Shown in pieces: positions 21,248-27,037 of a DNA stretch of 27,037 nucleotides. The position numbers were made by a program, and so were the translations under genes. Every line of letters starts with the position of its first letter. Positions within the stretch are counted from its first letter, which is position 1. The notes beneath the pieces were generated by a model. That model did no database searches. It saw only the letters and a list, made by a program, of their open reading frames with translations, and was not told the DNA's origin. Source of the stretch: a virus. The stretch lies in the IMG/VR virus record IMGVR_UViG_3300042289_000054, positions 1 through 27,037 of that record; one strand, given 5' to 3'.

Positions 21248-23283
21248 TACGCTATTTGCAATTGCAGCGGGCCGCTTAGACGGTTATAGGCCCGCAAAGC
21301 GTCGTTAATAGCTTCGCCTACTTCGCCTTTAGTGGCCAGCTGGCTATTTACGTTTATGGTTACGTTGCCTAACGGTTGGCCTTTGTCTGTTGGTGCGCCA
21401 ACGGGTATAACGCTAGGCATAGTCGGCGCTGTCATTGTCGGCGTCGTGCTAATTGCGTTAGTAAATTCGCTGCTAATACCTTTTACGTCAGCAAGGTTTA
21501 TACCTTTTTTACCTAGCTTGGCTTGCGCTACAGCCATAGCAGCTTCGACGCCCGCTAAGTATTGTTGGGCGTTAGATACGCCAGCGGCGTAAAATTTGTT
21601 AGCCGACAAAATGCCTATTTGTTCAGCTATTTTGTTTGTTTCCTCTACAAGTTTGTTAGCGCGTAAAACATTTTCACCAGACTTTAAAAGTTCTTTGGCG
21701 ATAGCTGCGCCGCTATCTATGCCCGCGTTGATTACCTGCTGTAGCGCTTCTTGCGATAGGCCCGTAGCTAACAACTGTTCTACTAAATCGGCAAACTCTT
21801 TAGCTTTATCGGCTTGTTTTTGTAGCGCACTAAAAAACGTGCTGCCTGCGTCCTCGCCGCCTTCCTCGAAGGCTGCGCCGAAATCTAAAGCGCCTTTAAT
21901 TACGTCGGTAACTGAAGTAGCAAAATCATTAAAAGCGTCTTGGGCTTTTTTAAGTCTGTCTTTGGCTGCGTCTAACGCTTCGCCCATTTCTTTATTGAGT
22001 GCAGTTGCAGCGTTTTTAACGGCTTCAGTTACTTTGTTTACTGCGCCTTTGCCGCTACCTTTTTTGTTTTCGTCGCTTGCTAAACCGTCTAAGTCAGTTG
22101 TAACTTTTTTAATTACGTTGCCAAAACTATCTAAACGATTTTCGGCGTCTAAAATTGTTTGGTTCTGGCTTAAAACTGCGCCTTGTAAAACGCTTACTTT
22201 ATAGGCGAAACTGTCGAAGCTTTTTTCTATTGCGCCAATATCTATAAACGTGTCAAAGGCTTTAGCCATTGTTTTTATGGCGTCTAGCGGGTTACCTGTA
22301 ACGAACTGAAATTGGGCTATAAGTACCTGGACGGCTTTATATACAACGTTTGCCATACGTGCCGCGTTGACAGCAATAAATTTAAACGCTTTTACTAAAC
22401 CTTCGCCAGCGCTACCAGTTTCAGCTACAGCCTGTTGAAGGCCTTTGCCTAAACCCTGTTCGCCAAACGCTGTTATAACCCTGTCAACTGCTGGCAATAC
22501 TTCGTCGTTTAAAAATTTTACTAACGTAGAAAAAACAGGTAACAACAATTCGCCAATTTTTGTTTTTACGTTTTCGAATTGTGCGCTTAAAATACGTTGC
22601 TGGTTTGCTAGACCGTCTGAAGTTCGCGCGAAATCGCCTTGCGCGTCGCCTGTCTGTTCATAGATTACTTTTTGTGCCGCTAAAATTTTTTGCTGCGCTG
22701 TCAATGCACCGCTGCCGCTATATATGCCCAATTCCATAGCAGCGGCTTTTAACGTTGCGTCGTTTAACAAAACTCCAAAACGCCTTAACGGTTCAGCTTC
22801 ACCGCGTAACGCAGCGCCAATAGCGTTAATGGCTTCGTCTGGCGTAGTGTTATTAAAACTGGCTAGGTCAGCAGACAAAGAAATAAAATCGGTTGTAAAC
22901 GTCGCTAACTGGTCGCCTGCTAAACCTGCAGCTTTACCAAACGTGCCGAACGTGCCAGCAGCCGCTAAAACTTGGTTTTGACTTTGCCCGATTTCACGCG
23001 CAGCAGTTTTAGCAAAATCGGTTACAGCTTTGCCCGCGTCCCCAAAAATTACGCTTATTTTGCTTGTGTTTTCTTGTAAATCGCTGGCCGCTTGAATAGC
23101 TGGCATTAGGCCTTTAGTGAATACAAGCACCGAACCAGCAGCCGCTATAAGGCCTGGCACTACAGAAGCTTTAAGAATATTGCCTAATTTGCCAGCTGGC
23201 CCGCCAATACCTTTTAATGCTTGCTGCGCTTTGTTTAACCCTGTGTCGTCAAACGTTGAAGTAATCGGTATGTTAATTGCCAT
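21247..23283 (-). CDS. Tape measure protein (copy B)
   Basis: A 678-aa protein, three residues longer than copy A. The extra length is in the diverged linker about 390-415 (GLASDENKKGSGKG), just before the coiled-coil segment; the sequences before and after are nearly the same, so both phages should have tails of equal length. Confidence 0.95.
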   Translation of the reverse strand: MAINIPITSTFDDTGLNKAQQALKGIGGPAGKLGNILKASVVPGLIAAAGSVLVFTKGLMPAIQAASDLQENTSKISVIFGDAGKAVTDFAKTAAREIGQSQNQVLAAAGTFGTFGKAAGLAGDQLATFTTDFISLSADLASFNNTTPDEAINAIGAALRGEAEPLRRFGVLLNDATLKAAAMELGIYSGSGALTAQQKILAAQKVIYEQTGDAQGDFARTSDGLANQQRILSAQFENVKTKIGELLLPVFSTLVKFLNDEVLPAVDRVITAFGEQGLGKGLQQAVAETGSAGEGLVKAFKFIAVNAARMANVVYKAVQVLIAQFQFVTGNPLDAIKTMAKAFDTFIDIGAIEKSFDSFAYKVSVLQGAVLSQNQTILDAENRLDSFGNVIKKVTTDLDGLASDENKKGSGKGAVNKVTEAVKNAATALNKEMGEALDAAKDRLKKAQDAFNDFATSVTDVIKGALDFGAAFEEGGEDAGSTFFSALQKQADKAKEFADLVEQLLATGLSQEALQQVINAGIDSGAAIAKELLKSGENVLRANKLVEETNKIAEQIGILSANKFYAAGVSNAQQYLAGVEAAMAVAQAKLGKKGINLADVKGISSEFTNAISTTPTMTAPTMPSVIPVGAPTDKGQPLGNVTINVNSQLATKGEVGEAINDALRAYNRLSGPLQLQIA

Positions 23284-23869
23284 AGCGAACCTTCAACTTT
23301 TTATTTAGGGTTTTGGCTACTTCGTCGACAATTTGTTTAACCGCATATTGCACCGTGTCCCTATGCTGTTCTACTGCTGGGTCTATAGCGCGTGGCTGGT
23401 AACCGACTTCGACATTTAGATTATTAACAAAATTAGTATTTTTTGTTTTAATGCCTGCGTGGTCATATATTGCGCCTGCCGCGTCCGTTTGCTGCGCCAC
23501 CATAAGTTGATAAGGCCTAGCCTTAAAAGTTACGCTATGGCTTTCACGCGGGTTATTTTCAGCGTCAAATTTGTCTTTAAATTGAACCGTACCGCCTTTG
23601 CTGGCCCGTCTACCTACCTTAATTTTTAGGCCAGCTTTAGCCGTTTTGTTAGTCCAATAAACCTCGCGGCCTTTAATAAGTTTGCCGCGAACCATACCCG
23701 ATAAAGGCGGGACGTCGCCTATCAGTTGGCGGGCTGTAGCGATAATTGGCGCACCAGCGCCTTTAATATCTTTAGTTACTTGCCGTCTGTAAACCTTGTC
23801 GTATTTGTTTAGTTCAGCCAAAGTTTCTTTTATGCCTTCGATTTGTAAAACTAATTTTGGGTTAGACAT
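23273..23869 (-). CDS. HK97-gp10-like tail completion protein (copy B)
   Basis: A 198-aa protein with three replacements near residues 156-170 (S to Y, Q to E, E to D). The first 140 residues are identical and the 5' part lies in a block with no base differences at all. Confidence 0.65.
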   Translation of the reverse strand: MSNPKLVLQIEGIKETLAELNKYDKVYRRQVTKDIKGAGAPIIATARQLIGDVPPLSGMVRGKLIKGREVYWTNKTAKAGLKIKVGRRASKGGTVQFKDKFDAENNPRESHSVTFKARPYQLMVAQQTDAAGAIYDHAGIKTKNTNFVNNLNVEVGYQPRAIDPAVEQHRDTVQYAVKQIVDEVAKTLNKKLKVRYGN

Positions 23870-24259
23870 AAGTTTTATTCTGTTTGTTTAAAATTTCTAC
23901 GACGGTATACAAATCGTTTATACCAAACTCGATATGGCTAGGCCAGTAATGGCAAGTTACTAACACTTCAGCCATAAGATAACTTACTGTGCCTGGTCTG
24001 CTTTTAAATCGGCGGCCTGTTCAATTACTTCAATATTTACGAGGCTGTTGATAAATGCGTCTAGCGAACTGGGTACGGTTATTCCGTTTAGTCGGCTGGC
24101 TTCGTAGCACATATAGGCTAAATCCTCTACGCCTATGCCGTTAGCTATGTCTGAAGCTTTGCGCCTATATTTTCTTTCCCATAGAACTATGGTCATTAAG
24201 TTAGTTTGCACTTCGTAATTGTTGCCGTCTTTAAATACGGCTTTTAGTGTTAATTGCAT
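23862..24259 (-). CDS. Tail assembly chaperone G-T fusion via -1 frameshift (copy B)
   Basis: The same TTTAAAA heptamer at 24002-24008 and the same T frame ending at 23862. The T part is identical to copy A in both bases and residues. Confidence 0.8.
23984..24259 (-). CDS. Tail assembly chaperone, G product (copy B)
   Basis: A 91-aa zero-frame product, two replacements relative to copy A, both just upstream of the slippery site in the IEVIEQAADLK stretch. Confidence 0.85.
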   Translation of the reverse strand: MQLTLKAVFKDGNNYEVQTNLMTIVLWERKYRRKASDIANGIGVEDLAYMCYEASRLNGITVPSSLDAFINSLVNIEVIEQAADLKADQAQ

Positions 24260-24314
24260 ATTTGCCTTTCGTAGGGCAGCGCCTTATTAGCGTTGCTTGT
24301 TTTTTTAATTCTCA

Positions 24315-24328
24315 GCGGCCAAAGCCGC
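24315..24328 (-). other. Hairpin after the major tail protein gene (copy B)
   Basis: The same 5-bp GCGGC/GCCGC stem as at 9164-9177, in a gap that otherwise shows only one base change. Confidence 0.4.
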
Positions 24329-24332
24329 GCCA

Positions 24333-24764
24333 TTATGAAACGGCTTTAGTTAGTGTGCCGCCAGTAAACGTAAGCGTAATGGTCGACAGTTCACCAAGAC
24401 TTGCGTTAATTGGCGTGTGGCTTTCCAAATAGCACCCGACTAGGCTGAATTTCGGCGAAGTGGCACTAGGTGTTACAAGACCTGCAGCCGTTGGCGAAAC
24501 CGTAATAGTTGTTTGAATACCGACCAAACCATAAATAGTTGCTTCGGTTTCTGTCGCTGCGTAACTCTGATAAAGCGTTACTTCGAAGCTGTTGTTTTGC
24601 AACGAAGTTACAGCAGCACCGCCAAACTTGCGGGCCGTATCGCCAAACGACGTAGTTTCAAGCTGTTCGTAATTGTATGTCAATACTGCGCTAGTCGCTT
24701 GGTCTGTTAAGTCAACGCTGTTTATGGTTAGTGCGGGTGAACTTAAATAAACTGAAGTTGCCAT
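24333..24764 (-). CDS. Major tail protein (copy B)
   Basis: A 143-aa protein, one residue shorter than copy A at the NCT/QT position of the central loop. It is clearly more diverged than its neighbours in the middle (FGGAAVTSL, LVGCYLESH), whereas the first 15 and the last 30 residues are almost the same. Confidence 0.8.
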   Translation of the reverse strand: MATSVYLSSPALTINSVDLTDQATSAVLTYNYEQLETTSFGDTARKFGGAAVTSLQNNSFEVTLYQSYAATETEATIYGLVGIQTTITVSPTAAGLVTPSATSPKFSLVGCYLESHTPINASLGELSTITLTFTGGTLTKAVS

Positions 24765-24770
24765 ATTTGG

Positions 24771-24947
24771 TTAGTCCTTGTCTGTATCTGTATCTTTAGT
24801 TTTACCAGATTTTTTAGCGCTTTGCGTGGATAGGTGGCCGCCTTCTACAAGCGCTTCGACGTCTACGCCTTCTAAATCTTTGTCAGTAACAGTATCGCCG
24901 CGTTTAAAACCTGCGAACCTGTCCGAAGTAACCATATAGCTAGTCAT
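24771..24947 (-). CDS. Small 58-aa protein between tail terminator and tail tube genes (copy B)
   Basis: Same length as the copy A protein with replacements I16R, N29D, D35E and a few in the tail; the ribosome site AAGGA is kept. The equal length with mixed silent and conservative changes supports coding. Confidence 0.8.
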   Translation of the reverse strand: MTSYMVTSDRFAGFKRGDTVTDKDLEGVDVEALVEGGHLSTQSAKKSGKTKDTDTDKD

Positions 24948-24957
24948 TTGTTTATCC

Positions 24958-25320
24958 TTACGCTGTCTGGGCTTGCATTGTTATAGTCAAATCATACGCA
25001 GGGTAAGCCACGCCGCCTACTAAAGCTTCTGTAGGCCTACCGTCCGTAACGCCTACATTAGCACCCAGCACCAGCGAAGCAAGGTTAAGTAAACTGCGCT
25101 GCGCGTCTAGGTTGCCTGGCCCTAAAGTTATGACCCGCACGGGAAACGACATTTTTACTATGTTGGCGTTAAACGCTTCGAAGCTTGGCGCGTCAATAAA
25201 AGCGCAAGGCGGGACAAGGTTACGCGGGTCGTTCACTACCTGTAACCCTGTAACGGCTGAAAGTGTCGTAGTTAAATTTGTTAGCGACGTATTAAACAAG
25301 TCGGTAAAGTTTTGGGGCAT
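24958..25320 (-). CDS. Tail terminator-like protein (copy B)
   Basis: 120 aa, identical in protein sequence to copy A; the base differences are all silent. Confidence 0.65.
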   Translation of the reverse strand: MPQNFTDLFNTSLTNLTTTLSAVTGLQVVNDPRNLVPPCAFIDAPSFEAFNANIVKMSFPVRVITLGPGNLDAQRSLLNLASLVLGANVGVTDGRPTEALVGGVAYPAYDLTITMQAQTA

Positions 25321-25952
25321 TACGCAACCGCTGGCCTATCGACGCCTAACAGCTGTTTAATCATTGGCGACAAACCAAAACTATTAGCTGTACCTAAACC
25401 GTCAAATGACGCAAAATCTTGTACGCCGCCGCGTTGACGATATAGCGCGCCGCCATACATAATCGTTCCTAAACTAACTGCCCCATTTGGCACGGTAGTT
25501 AAGCTTTCGTTTTTGTAGCCTGCTTCGCGCCTTCTGGCGTAACAAAAATTGTTTGCAGCTGCCGCGCATTGTGTTAAAAATGCTGTATCGGCTGCCGTCG
25601 CTGTACCGATACCTAACCAGTCCTCTATTTGGCCTGCAGTTATCCACGTGCATACAGGCGTTGTAGTTAGTGTGCCTGTTGCTGCAACTATGGTTACGTT
25701 GTCTGCTGTTTTTGCGTATAGAACCTGGTTAAGTATTGGCGTTTCTATGTCGTAGATAAAAAAGCCTTGTTCGTCTACGCCAGTAAAATAATATTCGGGT
25801 AACGCAGCGACGGTATAAGTACCGTTAAAGGTTGCGTCGACGCCAGCGATAGTTACGCTTTGCCCTACTTCTAACGGGTCGGCGTTAGTAACAAGTATGA
25901 CTACTGCGTAGTTATCGGTTAAATATTTTTGTTTGACCGAATAGACGGCCAT
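25320..25952 (-). CDS. Head-tail connector with N-terminal beta domain (copy B)
   Basis: 210 aa. About 14 replacements, all within the first 130 residues (for example the FTGVDEQGFFIYDIETPIL stretch); the portal-facing helical C-terminal part is unchanged. Confidence 0.7.
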   Translation of the reverse strand: MAVYSVKQKYLTDNYAVVILVTNADPLEVGQSVTIAGVDATFNGTYTVAALPEYYFTGVDEQGFFIYDIETPILNQVLYAKTADNVTIVAATGTLTTTPVCTWITAGQIEDWLGIGTATAADTAFLTQCAAAANNFCYARRREAGYKNESLTTVPNGAVSLGTIMYGGALYRQRGGVQDFASFDGLGTANSFGLSPMIKQLLGVDRPAVA

Positions 25953-25973
25953 AGCTGGCCTTCTTTCTAGTCG

Positions 25974-27037
25974 TTAAACGAACTTAACGAACTTGGTAGC
26001 GTCTGCCATAAACGAAGCTGCATAACCTCTGAAGGCAATAGTGCGGCCAAGTGTGGCTGGTACGTCTACTGAAATTGCGCCTTTTTGCTGTTCGTAGAAC
26101 TCGAAGCCTGCGGCTGGGCCTGCTGCGTGGCCCATAAATGAACCTGGCGCGTTTTTGTCTACGACAAGTACAAGGCCTAGCGGGTTACCGTTCCAGCTTG
26201 TAGCTGACGAATTACCGGCAGCGTTTTGACCCATAAGATTAGGCGCACCTACAAACGGAAATGTAGGTCTATTTTGGTCGTCCGTGCTGGACGCAAGTGC
26301 CGCCCAACTCGCGGGCGTTACAACCATATGAGTAGGTAGGTAATTTGAACTTGCGCTAATTTGTCGTGCGCCATCATAAATTGCGGCTACCCAATCAGCG
26401 CCTACGGCTGTATCTGCAACTGTTGCGGTTTGTGAAATTGCAGCGTGGCAAGTATCAACAGCGTAATTATCAGTTGCTTGTCCATAAGCGATAGCTAACT
26501 GGTTAAGGATTATGTCAATCGAATTTGGGTCTGACCAGTCCAAGTCCTGTTCGCTGACTGTCACGTATGTACCGAAACTTAGTTTGGAAATATCCGTGTT
26601 GGACACTTGAACAGTTGACGCGGTAAGCGTGTCAAATTGGTCGGCTTGTTGTGCAACTGTTGGCCGTGTTGTAATTTTTGGTCGGCGAAATGTTGCGCCC
26701 GCTGTCGGCATAGCACGAGTACCGATAGCGCTAACAAATGGTCTAATTGGGTTAAGCGAATCGTAGACGCTGCCAACGATAATTTCGGGCAAAATGCCTG
26801 GCGTCGAATCAGTATTAATGAAAGGCGCTGCACCTGGCGCAGCTTCAATACGTGCCGCGTTAATGTTTGCGTTAAGTTGTGCGAAATCTGAACCGCCGCG
26901 TACATACGCTGCGATATATTCCGAAGTCGAAGGCAAACGAAGTTTTTTAGGTTGCGCGTAAACAGTGTGTACGGCTGCAGCTTCGATTACTTGCGGGGTT
27001 TCTACTGGTTCGTTCATTTTTGTTACCTCTTGTTCTG
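25974..27037 (-). CDS. Prohead protease-major capsid protein fusion, C-terminal part (cut by window edge)
   Basis: The frame stays open through the internal ATG at 27017 to the window edge and the codons beyond it (EQEVTK) match the fusion in copy A, so this is the capsid part of the same fusion. The 347 capsid residues differ at scattered sites, densest around 210-245 of the capsid part (loops with SSTDDQNRPTFPFVG). The internal Shine-Dalgarno AGAGGT is kept. Confidence 0.9.
   Translation of the reverse strand, partial: EQEVTKMNEPVETPQVIEAAAVHTVYAQPKKLRLPSTSEYIAAYVRGGSDFAQLNANINAARIEAAPGAAPFINTDSTPGILPEIIVGSVYDSLNPIRPFVSAIGTRAMPTAGATFRRPKITTRPTVAQQADQFDTLTASTVQVSNTDISKLSFGTYVTVSEQDLDWSDPNSIDIILNQLAIAYGQATDNYAVDTCHAAISQTATVADTAVGADWVAAIYDGARQISASSNYLPTHMVVTPASWAALASSTDDQNRPTFPFVGAPNLMGQNAAGNSSATSWNGNPLGLVLVVDKNAPGSFMGHAAGPAAGFEFYEQQKGAISVDVPATLGRTIAFRGYAASFMADATKFVKFV

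Larger units (their letters stand above)
1..27037. repeat. Two diverged phage genome units in tandem
   Basis: Bases 15132-27037 are a second, diverged version of bases 1-11889, in the same order and orientation. The offset is 15131 at the window start, 15280 after a 149-bp indel near 700/15830, 15142 after the swapped tail-protein module, 15151 after a 9-bp difference in the tape measure gene, and 15148 after a 3-bp difference in the major tail protein. Bases 11890-15131 occur once. Because the terminase gene at 13608-15542 runs uninterrupted across the unit boundary, the layout equals a circular or concatemeric genome of about 15.1 kb read about 1.8 times, with the second pass from a different strain. 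Seen directly: order, offsets and substitutions. Inferred: concatemer or assembly join. Confidence 0.95.

Noticed and set aside
26579-26905. 108-codon minus-strand frame inside the capsid gene of copy B
   Set aside because: It is in an alternate frame of the capsid gene, is not kept as an equivalent frame in copy A, and has no ribosome site.
1-27037. CRISPR array, integrase, attachment sites, transposase or defence genes
   Set aside because: No repeat-spacer pattern and no protein with such motifs; the large repeat is the phage genome itself.

Overview
The window holds two related copies of one small tailed-phage (siphovirus) genome, head to tail in the same orientation, with every supported gene on the minus strand. 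Bases 1-15131 form one unit (copy A). Bases 15132-27037 repeat bases 1-11889 of that unit in the same order (copy B). The copies are homologous throughout but clearly different: many substitutions, a 149-bp indel, a swapped tail-protein module and small indels, with nearly all reading frames intact. The repeat distance gives a genome of about 15.1-15.3 kb, very small for a siphovirus. This is either a true heterologous concatemer or an assembly join between two strains; the sequence alone cannot decide.

Reading in the direction of transcription (right to left), each unit encodes the following. First comes a large terminase with an HNH nuclease domain fused at its N terminus. The head genes follow: portal, a prohead protease-major capsid protein fusion with an internal translation start, and a head-tail connector. 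The tail genes are a tail terminator, a 58-aa protein, major tail protein, tail assembly chaperones joined by a -1 frameshift at TTTAAAA, an HK97-gp10-like protein, tape measure, minor tail/hub protein and a distal tail protein. A host-exit cluster follows: a 66-aa protein, a 51-aa lipoprotein, a two-TM holin-like protein, an M15-type peptidase, a membrane-anchored lysozyme-like protein and a 40-aa TM protein. Last come a coiled-coil protein, a PD-(D/E)XK-like protein, a putative annealing-type recombination protein and, in copy B only, a 53-aa protein. About 290 bp of highly conserved non-coding DNA, with tandem 22-bp repeats and GNRA-loop hairpins, then leads back to the terminase.

There is no integrase, repressor, polymerase, helicase or primase, so the phage looks lytic and dependent on host replication. 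The window carries no host marker gene. The terminase ATPase motif (ARQNGKS), the hub and tape-measure types, and the very small genome with a protease-capsid fusion recall small actinobacteriophages. With moderate, AT-leaning base composition, a low-GC aquatic actinobacterium is a plausible host, but this is an inference.

The two diverged copies serve as a built-in comparative test. They support several short genes (lipoprotein, 58-aa protein), the choice of holin start, and the conservation of the non-coding elements.
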